From assembly GCA_030655755.1 (NCBI GenBank), contig JAUSOQ010000028.1, positions 62,001 through 126,000 on the forward strand: a stretch of DNA of 64,000 nucleotides, read 5' to 3'. A program made the translations under genes and the position numbers. Positions within the stretch are counted from its first letter, which is position 1. Each line of letters starts with the position of its first letter. This document shows positions 25,445 to 37,392 of this stretch, piece after piece. The DNA is from Coriobacteriia bacterium. Its GTDB lineage: Bacteria > Actinomycetota > Coriobacteriia > Anaerosomatales > Anaerosomataceae. The notes beneath the pieces were generated by a model, which was not told the DNA's origin, did no database searches, and saw only the letters and a list, made by a program, of their open reading frames with translations.

Positions 25445-26464
25445 GTGACCCCGCCTGTGGAGCTTACTGAGCTGGATCGCCGGGTCATCTCCACCATCCA
25501 GGCCGCCTTCCCCATCAAGGCGCGGCCGTACGCGGTGCTGGCCGAGGAACTCGGTTCGACCGAGGTCGACGTGCTCACATCCGTGCGCAGGATGAAGGCC
25601 GACGGTATCATCCGCCGGATCGGCGCGATGTTCGACTCCCATCGGCTCGGCTACCGTTCCACCCTGTGTGCGATCGCCGTGCCCGAAGAGCGCGTGGAGG
25701 ACGTGGCGGCGCTTATCGGCGAGTACCACAACGTGACGCACAACTACGAGCGTGAGGACCACTACAACGTATGGTTCACGCTCATCGCGCCGTCGGAAGG
25801 TCGTATCGAGGTGATCTTGGACGAGATCGCCGAGAAGACCGGCATAGACGACATCCTCGATCTGCCGGCGATCCGGCTCTTCAAGATCAAGGTCGACTTC
25901 GATCTCACAGGCGAGCAAGAGCAGCGCACGGAGGCTCCGCCCATCATCAAGCCCGCCGAGATCGAGCCGGTGCACTTCAACCGCGAGGAGAAGGCACTCG
26001 CGCGGCTGTTGCAGGCCGATCTCCCGCTCGTGGAGCGCCCGTTCGCCGAAGTCGCGCGGATACTGTTGGAGTGCGGCTACGACGTGGACGAGCAGTGGGT
26101 CCTCGAGCGCACCGCCGCCTGGGTCGACTCGCGCGTCATCCGCCGCTTCGGCGCCGCCATCCGTCATCACCGCACGGGCTTCTCGGCGAATGCAATGGGC
26201 GTTTGGAGCTGCTTGGAAGAGCGCGTCGAGGAGGTCGGGCAGATCATGGCTTCCTTCAATGAGGTCAGCCACTGCTACGAGCGACCGACGGCGCCCACAT
26301 GGCCCGCCAACCTCTATACGATGATCCACGGCCGCACGCGGGAAGAGGTGGGGGCGGTTGCCGAGAGTATCCGCGGAGCCACCGGCCTTGAGGCGCCGCG
26401 GTTGCTGTACTCGGTTCGCGAGTTCAAGAAGGCGTCGATGAAGTACTTCGCCGAGGGAGACTAG
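25445..26464 (+). CDS. Fused siroheme decarboxylase AhbA-AhbB
   Basis: The 339 residues contain two AsnC/Lrp-like units in tandem. The first (about 1-160) starts [16 protein letters not shown] and has the helix-turn-helix-like [20 protein letters not shown]; the second (about 180-335) starts [15 protein letters not shown] and ends [12 protein letters not shown]. AhbA and AhbB are normally separate proteins that form a heterodimer decarboxylating siroheme to didecarboxysiroheme; some nir clusters have fused forms (NirDL). Here one chain supplies both halves. GTG 25445 is taken as start, 4 nt after the ahbD stop; GTG 25433 is an alternative. Confidence 0.88.
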   Translation: MTPPVELTELDRRVISTIQAAFPIKARPYAVLAEELGSTEVDVLTSVRRMKADGIIRRIGAMFDSHRLGYRSTLCAIAVPEERVEDVAALIGEYHNVTHNYEREDHYNVWFTLIAPSEGRIEVILDEIAEKTGIDDILDLPAIRLFKIKVDFDLTGEQEQRTEAPPIIKPAEIEPVHFNREEKALARLLQADLPLVERPFAEVARILLECGYDVDEQWVLERTAAWVDSRVIRRFGAAIRHHRTGFSANAMGVWSCLEERVEEVGQIMASFNEVSHCYERPTAPTWPANLYTMIHGRTREEVGAVAESIRGATGLEAPRLLYSVREFKKASMKYFAEGD

Positions 26465-26472
26465 GAGTCCCC

Positions 26473-27756
26473 ATGCATCACGAGCGTTCGCATGAGCTGT
26501 TCGCCAAGTCCCGCCGTCTCATACCCGGAGGCGTGAACTCGCCTGTCCGCGCCTTCAAGAGCGTCGGGGCGGACCCGGTTTTCTATGAGCGCGCCAAGGG
26601 CTCGCACGTGTGGGACGCCGACGGCAACTCCTACATCGACTTCGTCGCCTCGTGGGGGCCGATGATCCTAGGGCATGCGCCCGATGTGGTACTGGACGCT
26701 GTCCGCGCGCAGCTCGACAAGGGCACCAGCTATGGCGCACCCACCGAGATCGAACTCAGGATGGCCGAGGCCGTCTCGGCAGCCGTGCCTTCCATAGAAG
26801 AAGTACGCATGGTGTCCTCGGGCACCGAGGCGACGATGAGCGCTGTCCGCCTCGCTCGCGGCTACACCGGCCGCGAGAAGTTCATCAAGTTCGACGGCAA
26901 CTACCACGGTCACAGCGATGCGCTGTTGGTGGCGGCTGGAAGCGGTCTTCTCACGCTCGGCATTCCCAGTACGCCCGGCGTCACCAAGGGCGCTGCTGCC
27001 GACACCGTCGTGCTGCCGTACAACGACCTCGAGGCCGTGCGCTCCACGCTTGCCGAGATAGGCGAGCAGGTCGCCGCCATCATCCTTGAGCCGGTCGCTG
27101 GCAACATGGGTGTCATACCGCCTGCCGAGGGATTTCTGGAGGGCCTACGCGTTCTGTGCGATGAGCACGGCGTCGTTCTCATCTTCGACGAGGTCATCAG
27201 TGGTTTTCGCGTGGCGCTCGGCGGTGCGCAGGAGCGCTACGGTGTCACCCCGGATCTCACGACGCTCGGCAAGATCATCGGCGGCGGCTTCCCTGTGGGC
27301 GCCTTCGGGGGCAAGCGGGAGATCATGGAGCGTCTGGCGCCGGTGGGTCCCGTCTACCAGGCGGGTACGCTCTCGGGCAATCCGGTCGCGATGGTGGCTG
27401 GTCTCGCGCTCATCGGCGAGCTCAAGAAGCCCGGCGTGTACGCAGAGTTGGAGCGCAAGGGCGCGCGCCTCGAGGCAGGTTTGCGGGATGCGGTGGAGGC
27501 TGCCGGCACCGAGGCGTACCTCACGCGTGTCGGCTCGATGGCGTGCATGTTCTTTGCCGAGGGCCCGGTCACGGATTGGGCGAGCGCCGCGAAGAGCGAC
27601 ACGGATCGCTACGCGCGCTACTTCCAGGGGATGTTGGAGCGAGGCATCACACTTGCGCCGAGCCAGTTCGAGGCGACGTTCGTGGGCCTGGCGCACAGTG
27701 ATGACGACATCGATGCCATGACGGCCGCAGCTGCCGAGGTGCTTGCGGGGCTGTAG
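26473..27756 (+). CDS. hemL: Glutamate-1-semialdehyde 2,1-aminomutase
   Basis: A PLP enzyme of 427 residues, making 5-aminolevulinate from glutamate-1-semialdehyde. It begins with the family signature [15 protein letters not shown]. The PLP lysine is K267 in [18 protein letters not shown], with [10 protein letters not shown] (Asp-PLP contact) before it and [11 protein letters not shown] after. It is the last gene of the plus-strand heme supercluster. After the stop a short GGGCG/CGCCC hairpin (27770-27784 region) without T run might end transcription. Confidence 0.97.
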   Translation: MHHERSHELFAKSRRLIPGGVNSPVRAFKSVGADPVFYERAKGSHVWDADGNSYIDFVASWGPMILGHAPDVVLDAVRAQLDKGTSYGAPTEIELRMAEAVSAAVPSIEEVRMVSSGTEATMSAVRLARGYTGREKFIKFDGNYHGHSDALLVAAGSGLLTLGIPSTPGVTKGAAADTVVLPYNDLEAVRSTLAEIGEQVAAIILEPVAGNMGVIPPAEGFLEGLRVLCDEHGVVLIFDEVISGFRVALGGAQERYGVTPDLTTLGKIIGGGFPVGAFGGKREIMERLAPVGPVYQAGTLSGNPVAMVAGLALIGELKKPGVYAELERKGARLEAGLRDAVEAAGTEAYLTRVGSMACMFFAEGPVTDWASAAKSDTDRYARYFQGMLERGITLAPSQFEATFVGLAHSDDDIDAMTAAAAEVLAGL

Positions 27757-27841
27757 GGGTACCTGCGGGCGCCGAACGCCCACGTTAAGCGTAGTACAGT
27801 CAAAGAAGCGCAATAAGCGCATTCGGTGCTATCATGCACGC

Positions 27842-28390
27842 ATGAGGACACTCCTGACACCCCGGCAAGTTGCTGAGCGCCTCGCCGTTTCACCGCGTAC
27901 CGTCTACCTGTGGATCGAGCAGGGGCGTCTGCCTGCCGTCCATCTTTCCGAGCGTGTCACACGCATTTCCGAGGAGGCCCTCGGTGCGTTCACCGAGAGC
28001 GCAGCGGGTGGGTCAAGTCTGGTTGCGAAGGCGAGTGCGGGGTATGGGAGCGGTGGAGTTGCCGTCGCGGAGCCCTTGGACCCTGCGTCAGCTTCCACCC
28101 GGCGGCTCCGCGGTCTACTCCGCACGCACCGTCATGAGATTCTGGCGATCGCGGATAGGCGCCGGACGGAGAACCTCCGGGTATTCGGGTCGGTTGCCCG
28201 TGGCGACGCGTGCGACGGGAGCGACATCGACCTTCTCGTGGAGATGAAACCGCATGCCTCCCTCTTCGATCTGAGCGGATTGGGTGCCGAGCTGGGACAG
28301 CTTCTGGGCGTGCGGGTGGACGTGGTTCCCGCGCGCAGCCTCAAGCCAGGGATCCGCGAGCGGGTGCTTTCTGAAGCGGTACCGTTGTGA
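27842..28390 (+). CDS. mntA: MntA-type nucleotidyltransferase antitoxin with N-terminal HTH domain
   Basis: This 182-residue protein combines two modules. Residues 1-50 are an excisionase/MerR-like helix-turn-helix (TPRQVAERLAVSPRTVYLWI). Residues 90-182 are a minimal nucleotidyltransferase with G116-S117, ten residues, then D128 and D130, the GSX10DXD motif of MntA antitoxins, which block the HEPN toxin by transferring AMP to its tyrosine. The HTH fusion probably gives direct promoter binding; GCGC-AATAA-GCGC (27808-27820) just before TATCAT (27830-27835) is a candidate site. It overlaps the toxin gene by 4 nt. Confidence 0.85.
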   Translation: MRTLLTPRQVAERLAVSPRTVYLWIEQGRLPAVHLSERVTRISEEALGAFTESAAGGSSLVAKASAGYGSGGVAVAEPLDPASASTRRLRGLLRTHRHEILAIADRRRTENLRVFGSVARGDACDGSDIDLLVEMKPHASLFDLSGLGAELGQLLGVRVDVVPARSLKPGIRERVLSEAVPL

Positions 28391-28740
28391 TCGCGAAACG
28401 GGAGTCCCGTTCGCGGCTACGGGATATCCAGGAAGCCGTGCAGAGCATCGAAGCCCGCACCCGGGACGGTCGTGAGGCCTTCATGCACGATGAGATGGTG
28501 CAGGTCTGGGTCGTACATCACCTTGAGATCATCGGCGAGGCCGCGACCCACGTGCCCGCTGGCATCAAGGCCGAGAATCCGGACGTCGACTGGATCGCCA
28601 TCACCGCCACTCGGAACCATGTTGTTCACGGCTACTTCGAGGTGGATATCGAGATGGTCTGGGAGACCGTGGAACGAGACATGCCGATTCTCAAGCGGCA
28701 GGTCGCCCGAATACTCCGGTCGCTTCCTGGCAACGAGTAG
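28387..28740 (+). CDS. hepT: HEPN-domain toxin HepT (DUF86 family)
   Basis: A 117-residue helical HEPN protein. The catalytic RNase motif RX4HXY is intact as R76-x4-H81-G-Y83 (RNHVVHGY); Y83 is the tyrosine modified by MntA in studied pairs. HepT toxins cut RNA and halt growth when free of the antitoxin. GTG 28387 overlaps the antitoxin stop codon. The pair sits alone between the heme and polysaccharide clusters, a common location for such mobile defence or stabilisation modules. Confidence 0.9.
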   Translation: MIAKRESRSRLRDIQEAVQSIEARTRDGREAFMHDEMVQVWVVHHLEIIGEAATHVPAGIKAENPDVDWIAITATRNHVVHGYFEVDIEMVWETVERDMPILKRQVARILRSLPGNE

Positions 28741-28858
28741 CGTCCTTTGCGTGTCAAAGCGTGGGTCAGGGTTGAATCGAGCGCGGATTCGCGCGCAATG
28801 CACTCGCTTGTACTAGCATAGACAGGTACGAATGAATCCGAGGAGGTATCGCGCACGC

Positions 28859-29713
28859 ATGAAAGCCATCATTCCGGCAGCGGGTCTCGGGACACGTTTC
28901 CTGCCGGCTACCAAAGCCCAGCCCAAAGAGATGCTTCCCGTGGTCGGCAAGCCGGTCATCCAGTACGTCGTGGAAGAGGCCGTCGCTGCGGGTGTCTCGG
29001 ACATACTGCTCATCACGGGTCGCGGCAAACGTGCGATCGAGGATCACTTCGATCGTTCGATCGAGTTGGAGGACCTGCTCGAGCGCTCCGGCAACACCGA
29101 CAAGTTGCGCCAGGTGCGAGCCATCTCCGAGCTTGCCGAGGTGTTCTACGTGCGCCAGAAGCGTCCGCGGGGCCTCGGCCACGCGGTTCTGGCAGGTGCC
29201 GCACACACCGGTAGCGAGCCGTTCTTTGTCTTGCTTGGCGATGTGCTCGTCCCGTCCAATGAGTGTCTGCCCAAGCTCAAGGAGGTCCACGAGAAGTATG
29301 GAGCCTCCGTCATAGCCGTCACGCCTGTGGAGCAGCAGTACGTGAGCCGCTACGGCGTCATCGCTGGCACCGAGGTCGAGCCGGGCGTGTGGAAGATCCA
29401 GGACCTGGTGGAAAAGCCGCCGGTCAACGACGCGCCGAGCAACCTGGCTATCTTCGGGCGCTACCTGCTGACCCCCAAGATCATGGAGATACTGCCCAAG
29501 ATCGAGCCTGGCCGAGGCGACGAGATCCAGCTGACCGACGCACTGCGCGAGTTGCTGCACTCCGAGGACATCTATGCGACCACGATGGACTGCGCAGGCT
29601 ACGATACCGGCAGCGTGCTCTCGTGGCTGGATGCGAACATCCGGCTTGCTCTGGAGACCGAGGAGTACGGCGCGGCGCTGCGGGAGATGCTTGAGGGGAT
29701 TCTCGGCGCGTGA
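28859..29713 (+). CDS. galU: UTP-glucose-1-phosphate uridylyltransferase
   Basis: A 284-residue nucleotidyltransferase starting KAIIPAAGLGTRFLPATKA, with KEMLPV, VRQKRPRGLGHAV, VLLGDVLV and VEKPP, all typical of bacterial GalU. It makes UDP-glucose for surface polysaccharide. The ATG at 28859 matches the family N-terminus; GGAGG (28842-28846) is 12 nt away, rather far, and an in-frame ATG at 28832 would add nine residues. It opens the polysaccharide locus. Confidence 0.94.
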   Translation: MKAIIPAAGLGTRFLPATKAQPKEMLPVVGKPVIQYVVEEAVAAGVSDILLITGRGKRAIEDHFDRSIELEDLLERSGNTDKLRQVRAISELAEVFYVRQKRPRGLGHAVLAGAAHTGSEPFFVLLGDVLVPSNECLPKLKEVHEKYGASVIAVTPVEQQYVSRYGVIAGTEVEPGVWKIQDLVEKPPVNDAPSNLAIFGRYLLTPKIMEILPKIEPGRGDEIQLTDALRELLHSEDIYATTMDCAGYDTGSVLSWLDANIRLALETEEYGAALREMLEGILGA

Positions 29714-29750
29714 TGCCGTCAGGGCCGTGCTCGGCAGGGAGTAGACATAC

Positions 29751-32229
<2,479 letters not shown>

Positions 32230-32253
32230 GGGAGCGGACGGGAGCGCAGACAC

Positions 32254-33225
32254 ATGACCAAGCGAGCACTCATAACCGGCGTCGCAGGGCAGGATGGCAC
32301 GTATCTTTCTGAGCTGCTGCTGGGCAAGGGCTATGACGTGTATGGTGTTGCGGGACCGTACCCGGGGGACTTCCCGGAGCGTGTCGCAGTCTCCAATGGC
32401 AGGCTGCATGCGATCGACGCGGACCTCACCGACATGGAGTCGCTTCTTGCGGCCGTCGAGGCGTCGCGACCTGATGAGGTCTACAACCTGGCGGGGCAGT
32501 CTTCGGTGGGGGATTCGTGGACTGAGGCCATCACCACGACCGAAGTGAACGCGATGGGCGTGTTGCGCCTGCTCGAGGCGTTGCGCCAGCTCGCGCCTGA
32601 GGCGCGCTTCTTCCAGGCCGCCTCCGCCGAGATGTTCGGTAACGCTGCCGAGACGCCCCAGCGCGAAACCACTCCGCTCCACCCGCAGTCGCCATACGCC
32701 GCGTCCAAGACGTACGCGTTCCACGTGGTGGGCAGCTATCGGGAGTCCTACGGCATGCACGCGAGCAACGGCATCATGTTCAACCATGAGTCGCCGTTGC
32801 GGAGCCTGCAGTTCGTGACGCGCAAGATCACGGATGGAGTTGCTCGCATCAAGCTCGGTCTTGCCGAGGAACTCGTACTTGGCAACCTCGATGCACGGCG
32901 TGACTGGGGATTTGCAGGCGACTACGTCGAGGCGATGTGGTTGATGCTGCAACAGGAGCGGCCCGACGACTACGTGGTTGCAAGCGGGGAAGTGCATACG
33001 GTACGGGAGTTCTGCGCGGCTGCATTCTCACATCTCGACCTCGACTACGAGCAGTACGTCCGCACCGACCTGCGGTTCTTTCGACCGGCGGATGTGAACG
33101 TGCTCTATGGCGATGCGACGAAGGCCTGCACGGTGCTAGGCTGGGAGCCGAAAGTCGGCTTTGGCGAGTTGGTCGCGATGATGGTGGATGCGGACGTGGA
33201 GCAGCTTCGGGCCGAGGGGGCGTGA
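32254..33225 (+). CDS. Diverged Gmd paralogue (GDP-sugar dehydratase/reductase-like SDR)
   Basis: The 323 residues are clearly homologous to the preceding gmd product along the full length (KRALITGVAGQDGTYLSELL, ASAEMFG, YAASK, NHESPLRS). Two cofactor features differ: the LVRR loop is replaced by GVAGPYPGD, and NHESPRRG by NHESPLRS. These changes fall in the NADP-binding and tetramer-contact positions of Gmd, so cofactor choice or reaction may have changed. It may act on the product of the first copy. No dedicated fucose synthase or Rmd is seen nearby. Confidence 0.75.
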   Translation: MTKRALITGVAGQDGTYLSELLLGKGYDVYGVAGPYPGDFPERVAVSNGRLHAIDADLTDMESLLAAVEASRPDEVYNLAGQSSVGDSWTEAITTTEVNAMGVLRLLEALRQLAPEARFFQAASAEMFGNAAETPQRETTPLHPQSPYAASKTYAFHVVGSYRESYGMHASNGIMFNHESPLRSLQFVTRKITDGVARIKLGLAEELVLGNLDARRDWGFAGDYVEAMWLMLQQERPDDYVVASGEVHTVREFCAAAFSHLDLDYEQYVRTDLRFFRPADVNVLYGDATKACTVLGWEPKVGFGELVAMMVDADVEQLRAEGA

Positions 33226-33276
33226 CGATCGTGAGTCAGGGCGAACATTCTGGCTTCTGAGGGTGGGAGGCACGAT

Positions 33277-34047
33277 ATGAAGGCAGTCATACTTGCGGGC
33301 GGTCTCGGAACTCGGCTCTCCGAGGAGACCGATCTCAAGCCGAAACCAATGGCCGAGATCGGGGAGCATCCGATCCTGTGGCACATCCTGAAGCTCTACA
33401 GCCACTTCGGCGTGACTGACTTCGTGATTTGCGTGGGTTACAAGGGATACCAGATCAAGGAGTACTTCAACAACTACTGGCTCCATAACTGCGACGTGAC
33501 ATTCAACATGCGTACGCGTGCGACCGAGGTACACCAGGACGCCAGTGAGCCGTGGCGCGTCACGGTGGTCGATACCGGAGCCGAGACTCCAACAGGCGGT
33601 CGAATCAGGCAGATTCGCGATTACGTTGGTGACGAGACTTTTCTGCTCACCTACGGTGACGGTGTGGCCGACGTCGATGTTTCGGCCTCGATTGACTACC
33701 ATCGCCAACACGGCAAGCTCGCTACGGTCACAGCGGTGCAGCCGATCGGGCGCTTTGGCGCGATGGATCTTACGCGCGAACAGGCTGTTCTGTCGTTTCA
33801 AGAGAAGCCAAAGGGCGACGGCGGTTGGGTCAACGGGGGATTCTTTGTGCTCGAACCGGGCATCTTTGAGTATCTAGGGGACGGCGACACGATGTGGGAA
33901 CAGGCCCCTCTCGAGGAAATAGCCGCAGCCGGAGAACTCGTCGCCTACAAGCACACCGGCTTCTGGCAGCCCATGGACACACTGCGAGACAAGAGGCTTC
34001 TTGAGGAACTCTGGCGCTCTGGCGAGGCCCCCTGGAAGGTTTGGTAG
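33277..34047 (+). CDS. rfbF: Glucose-1-phosphate cytidylyltransferase
   Basis: This 256-residue enzyme makes CDP-glucose, the entry to CDP-3,6-dideoxyhexoses. It shows the family signature GGLGTRLSEETDLKPKPM, then GYKGYQIKEYFNNYW, LTYGDGVADV and NGGFFVLEP. The order rfbF-rfbG-rfbH follows exactly as in Salmonella and Yersinia O-antigen loci. The start ATG at 33277 has GGGAGG upstream. Confidence 0.95.
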   Translation: MKAVILAGGLGTRLSEETDLKPKPMAEIGEHPILWHILKLYSHFGVTDFVICVGYKGYQIKEYFNNYWLHNCDVTFNMRTRATEVHQDASEPWRVTVVDTGAETPTGGRIRQIRDYVGDETFLLTYGDGVADVDVSASIDYHRQHGKLATVTAVQPIGRFGAMDLTREQAVLSFQEKPKGDGGWVNGGFFVLEPGIFEYLGDGDTMWEQAPLEEIAAAGELVAYKHTGFWQPMDTLRDKRLLEELWRSGEAPWKVW

Positions 34048-34049
34048 CA

Positions 34050-35138
34050 GTGAGAGCCACTTTCGGCGAAGTCTTCTCTGGTCGGAGAGTTCTGCTCACG
34101 GGTCACACGGGCTTCAAGGGCTCGTGGCTCAGCCGCTGGCTGCTTGACCTGGGTGCCAACGTGATCGGCTATGCGCTCGAACCCGACACGACACCTTCGC
34201 TGTTTGCAGATCTGGAGCTGGGGCGCTCGATGGACAGCCGCATCGGCGACGTACGGGACGCCGAGAGGATCGCCGCGCTCGTGACGGATTTTCGCCCCGA
34301 GGTCGTGTTCCACCTGGCCGCGCAACCGCTCGTTCGAAGGAGCTACGCCGAGCCCAGCTACACCTTTGAGACCAACGTCATGGGCACTGTCAACGTGTTG
34401 GAGGCGGTGCGCGGGCGCGAGGACTGCCTGGCCGTGGTGAATGTGACCACGGACAAGGTGTACGCGAACCGCGAGACCGGGGAGCCATTCAACGAGGAGT
34501 TCCCGCTCGGGGGGCGCGATCCGTACAGCGCGAGCAAGGCTGCCTCGGAGATCGTGACGGCGTCGTACCGCGACTCGTTCTTCTCGGTGCAGAGGTCGGC
34601 GGCTGTGGCGACGGCACGCGCAGGCAACGTCATCGGAGGCGGCGACTGGGCGGAGGACCGGCTCGTTCCGGACTGCGTGCGGGCGCTGTTGAACGGCGCC
34701 GCGGTGATTGTGCGCAACCCGGCTTCGGTTCGCCCCTGGCAGCACGTTCTTGAGTCGTTGTCTGGCTATCTCCACTTGGCCTCGGCGCTGTTGTCTAACC
34801 GTTCGCTCGCCGGTCCGTTCAACTTCGGTCCCGACCCTGAGGCGGCGCGCACTGCTGGCGAGGTCGTCGAGCGGTTCGTCTCGGCATGGGATGAGGGCTC
34901 GTGGCATACGCCGGATCTTGGGGAACACCTCCACGAAGCGGCACAGCTCAGGCTCGACATCAGCAAGGCCGAGCAGGTCTTAGGCTGGCGCCCGGTATGG
35001 GGTTTTGACGAGACTGTCGAGAGGACAGCTGCGTGGTACCGCGCCTACAGCACAGGTGAGGACGCAGCCGGACTCGTGGAAGCAGATCTAGACGCCTACG
35101 TGGCCGCCGCTCGTGCGATGGCGGCACCGTGGGCATGA
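34050..35138 (+). CDS. rfbG: CDP-glucose 4,6-dehydratase
   Basis: A 362-residue SDR with [15 protein letters not shown] at the NAD loop, [21 protein letters not shown] and a YSASK tyrosine/lysine pair, all typical of RfbG. It converts CDP-glucose to CDP-4-keto-6-deoxyglucose. GTG 34050 is used, 2 nt after the rfbF stop; a TTG at 34041 is possible. The next gene, rfbH, uses its product. Confidence 0.94.
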   Translation: MRATFGEVFSGRRVLLTGHTGFKGSWLSRWLLDLGANVIGYALEPDTTPSLFADLELGRSMDSRIGDVRDAERIAALVTDFRPEVVFHLAAQPLVRRSYAEPSYTFETNVMGTVNVLEAVRGREDCLAVVNVTTDKVYANRETGEPFNEEFPLGGRDPYSASKAASEIVTASYRDSFFSVQRSAAVATARAGNVIGGGDWAEDRLVPDCVRALLNGAAVIVRNPASVRPWQHVLESLSGYLHLASALLSNRSLAGPFNFGPDPEAARTAGEVVERFVSAWDEGSWHTPDLGEHLHEAAQLRLDISKAEQVLGWRPVWGFDETVERTAAWYRAYSTGEDAAGLVEADLDAYVAAARAMAAPWA

Positions 35139-35151
35139 TGGGAGAAGGTAC

Positions 35152-36492
35152 GTGACCGACACTGATCGTGCAGCGCAGATCAGGCGCCAGATTCTCGATC
35201 TGACTCGCGAATACTACACGGAGCAGTTTGCGGAGAAACCCGCATTCGTCCCCGGCGAGTCGCGCGTCGCGTATGGCGGACGTGTGTTTGACGAGCGCGA
35301 GATCGTGAACCTGGTCGACTCATCGCTTGAGTTTTGGCTGACCTATGGGCGGTATTCAGCGGTGTTCGAGAAGGGTCTCGCTGAGTATCTAGGTATCAAG
35401 CATGCGCTTCTGGTCAACTCGGGCTCGAGTGCGAATCTGCTCGCATTTGCTGCGCTCACGAGTGAGAAGCTCGGTGTGCGTAGAATCGTCCCTGGCGACG
35501 AGGTCATAACCGTGGCGGCAGGGTTCCCTACGACAATCGCGCCGATCGTGCAGCATGGAGCAGTGCCGGTCTTTGTCGATGTGGTGCTCGGCACATACAA
35601 CATTGACGTGAGCCAGCTTAAGGTGGCTGTGTCCCCGCGCACGAAGGCCGTCATGCTTGCGCACACGCTCGGCAACCCGTTCGAGGTACGGGCGGTTCGT
35701 GACTTCTGCGACGCGCACGGTCTGTGGCTCATTGAGGACAACTGCGACGCGCTTGGGTCGCGCTACGAGGGGAAGCTGACCGGCTCGTTTGGCGACATCG
35801 GCACTTCGAGCTTCTACCCGCCCCATCATATGACGATGGGCGAGGGCGGCGCGGTCTACACGAACGACGAGCTACTCGCCAAGGTCGCGCTCTCGATGCG
35901 TGACTGGGGACGTGACTGCTACTGCCCGTCGGGGCGCGACAACAGCTGCGGTAAGCGGTTCAGCCAGCAGCACGGCGCTCTGCCGTTTGGCTACGACCAC
36001 AAGTATGTCTACTCCGAGTTCGGCTTCAACCTGAAGGCGACCGACATGCAGGCCGCCATCGGTGTAGCGCAGCTCGAGAAGCTGCCCGAGTTCACTGAAG
36101 CCCGAAAACGCAATTGGGCGCAGCTTCGCGAGGCGCTCGGCCCGCTCGCGGACGTGCTCGTTCTGCCGGAGCCGACGCCGGGTTCAGATCCGTCGTGGTT
36201 CGGTTTCCTCATGACGGTGCGTGAGAACACCGGCGTCACCCGCGACGAACTGGTGCGAGCGCTTGAGGATGCGAAGGTGCAGACGCGTATGCTCTTTGCG
36301 GGCAACATGGTGCGACAGCCTGCGTTCGATGGGATGCGTGAGCGTAGCGATGGCTATCGAGTTGTGGGCGAACTGCCGAACACGGATCGCATCATGAGCA
36401 ACGCGTTCTGGATCGGGGTCTACCCGGGAATGACCGAGGAGATGCTCGCGTACATGACAGAGACGATCCTGCATGCGTTCGGGCGAGGGTAG
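35152..36492 (+). CDS. rfbH: CDP-4-keto-6-deoxyglucose 3-dehydrase (E1)
   Basis: The 446-residue protein is a PMP-dependent iron-sulfur enzyme. In place of the usual PLP lysine it has histidine ([15 protein letters not shown]), as E1 enzymes do, and the cysteines in [17 protein letters not shown] fit the 2Fe-2S site. With a reductase (E3, not found in this window) it removes the 3-hydroxyl to give CDP-4-keto-3,6-dideoxyglucose. GTG 35152 follows GGGAGAAGG. The next gene is a likely 4-ketoreductase. Confidence 0.94.
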   Translation: MTDTDRAAQIRRQILDLTREYYTEQFAEKPAFVPGESRVAYGGRVFDEREIVNLVDSSLEFWLTYGRYSAVFEKGLAEYLGIKHALLVNSGSSANLLAFAALTSEKLGVRRIVPGDEVITVAAGFPTTIAPIVQHGAVPVFVDVVLGTYNIDVSQLKVAVSPRTKAVMLAHTLGNPFEVRAVRDFCDAHGLWLIEDNCDALGSRYEGKLTGSFGDIGTSSFYPPHHMTMGEGGAVYTNDELLAKVALSMRDWGRDCYCPSGRDNSCGKRFSQQHGALPFGYDHKYVYSEFGFNLKATDMQAAIGVAQLEKLPEFTEARKRNWAQLREALGPLADVLVLPEPTPGSDPSWFGFLMTVRENTGVTRDELVRALEDAKVQTRMLFAGNMVRQPAFDGMRERSDGYRVVGELPNTDRIMSNAFWIGVYPGMTEEMLAYMTETILHAFGRG

Positions 36493-36496
36493 CGCC

Positions 36497-37384
36497 GTGC
36501 GCGTTCTCATCACCGGCGGTTCGGGTTTCATCGGTCGTAATCTGGTCGAGTCGCTGCGAGAGCGACACGAGGTGCTCGCCCCAACTCACTCCGAGCTCGA
36601 ACTCACCGATCACGATGCGGTGCACTCATATCTCGCGGTCCACCGGCCAGAGGTCGTCGTTCATGGCGCAGTCAAGCCGGGACACCGGGCCGCGAAGGAT
36701 CGCTCCGGCATCGCGGAGTCCAACACGGCGATGTTCCACAACCTCGCGGACGATCCGGAGTTGTGCCCGCGCATGGTGTTCCTGAGCTCGGGTGCGGTAT
36801 ACGACGAGCGTCACTACCTGCCAAAAATGCGCGAAATCTACCTCGGCACACATGTCCCCACAGACCCGAACGGCTATGCGAAGTACCTAGCGGCGCGTTG
36901 GATCGAGTCAGCGGAGCACGTCGTGGAACTTAGGCCGTTCGGCGTGTACGGGTCATACGAAGACTACTCAATCCGCTTCATCAGCAACGCGATCTGCAAG
37001 GCTCTGCTCGGTCTGCCCATCACCTTACGGCAGGACCGGAGGTTCGATTACGTCTGGGTGGGTGACCTCGTCCGCATCGTCGAGTACTTCATAGATCGGT
37101 CGCGTGGTGAGCTTCGATACGGTGCCTACAACGTGACACCAGACGAGTCCGAGAACCTGACCGGCATTGCTCACATGGTGCTCGAGGTGACTGGTGTGGA
37201 CGTCCCCATCATCATCGCAATGTCCGGAGAAGGGGTCGAATACTCGGGTGATAACACGCGGTTGCGCGAGGAGATGCCAGGTTTGGAGCTGACGTCGCTA
37301 CGCTACAGTATCGAGATGCTCGTGTCGTGGTATGAGGCGCGGATTGACACACTGGATCGTTCAAAGTTACTAGTGGACGCGTAG
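36497..37384 (+). CDS. NAD-dependent epimerase/reductase, candidate CDP-paratose/abequose synthase
   Basis: A 295-residue SDR (LITGGSGFIGRNLVESL, SSGAVYD, LRPFGVYGSYEDY). Position after rfbH and the presence of a CDP-paratose epimerase gene suggest it reduces CDP-4-keto-3,6-dideoxyglucose. Oddly, where the family has tyrosine four residues before the catalytic lysine (DxYGxxK), this protein reads DPNGYAK: N125 stands in the tyrosine place and K129 is kept, while Y127 is two residues away. Either Y127 compensates or the enzyme is altered. The GTG at 36497 lies 4 nt after the rfbH stop. Confidence 0.7.
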   Translation: MRVLITGGSGFIGRNLVESLRERHEVLAPTHSELELTDHDAVHSYLAVHRPEVVVHGAVKPGHRAAKDRSGIAESNTAMFHNLADDPELCPRMVFLSSGAVYDERHYLPKMREIYLGTHVPTDPNGYAKYLAARWIESAEHVVELRPFGVYGSYEDYSIRFISNAICKALLGLPITLRQDRRFDYVWVGDLVRIVEYFIDRSRGELRYGAYNVTPDESENLTGIAHMVLEVTGVDVPIIIAMSGEGVEYSGDNTRLREEMPGLELTSLRYSIEMLVSWYEARIDTLDRSKLLVDA

Positions 37385-37392
37385 TAGGCTCT

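Noticed and set aside
27770-27784. Hairpin GGGCG-CCGAA-CGCCC after hemL as a terminator
   Set aside because: The stem is only 5 bp and no T run follows, so it is not listed as a terminator.
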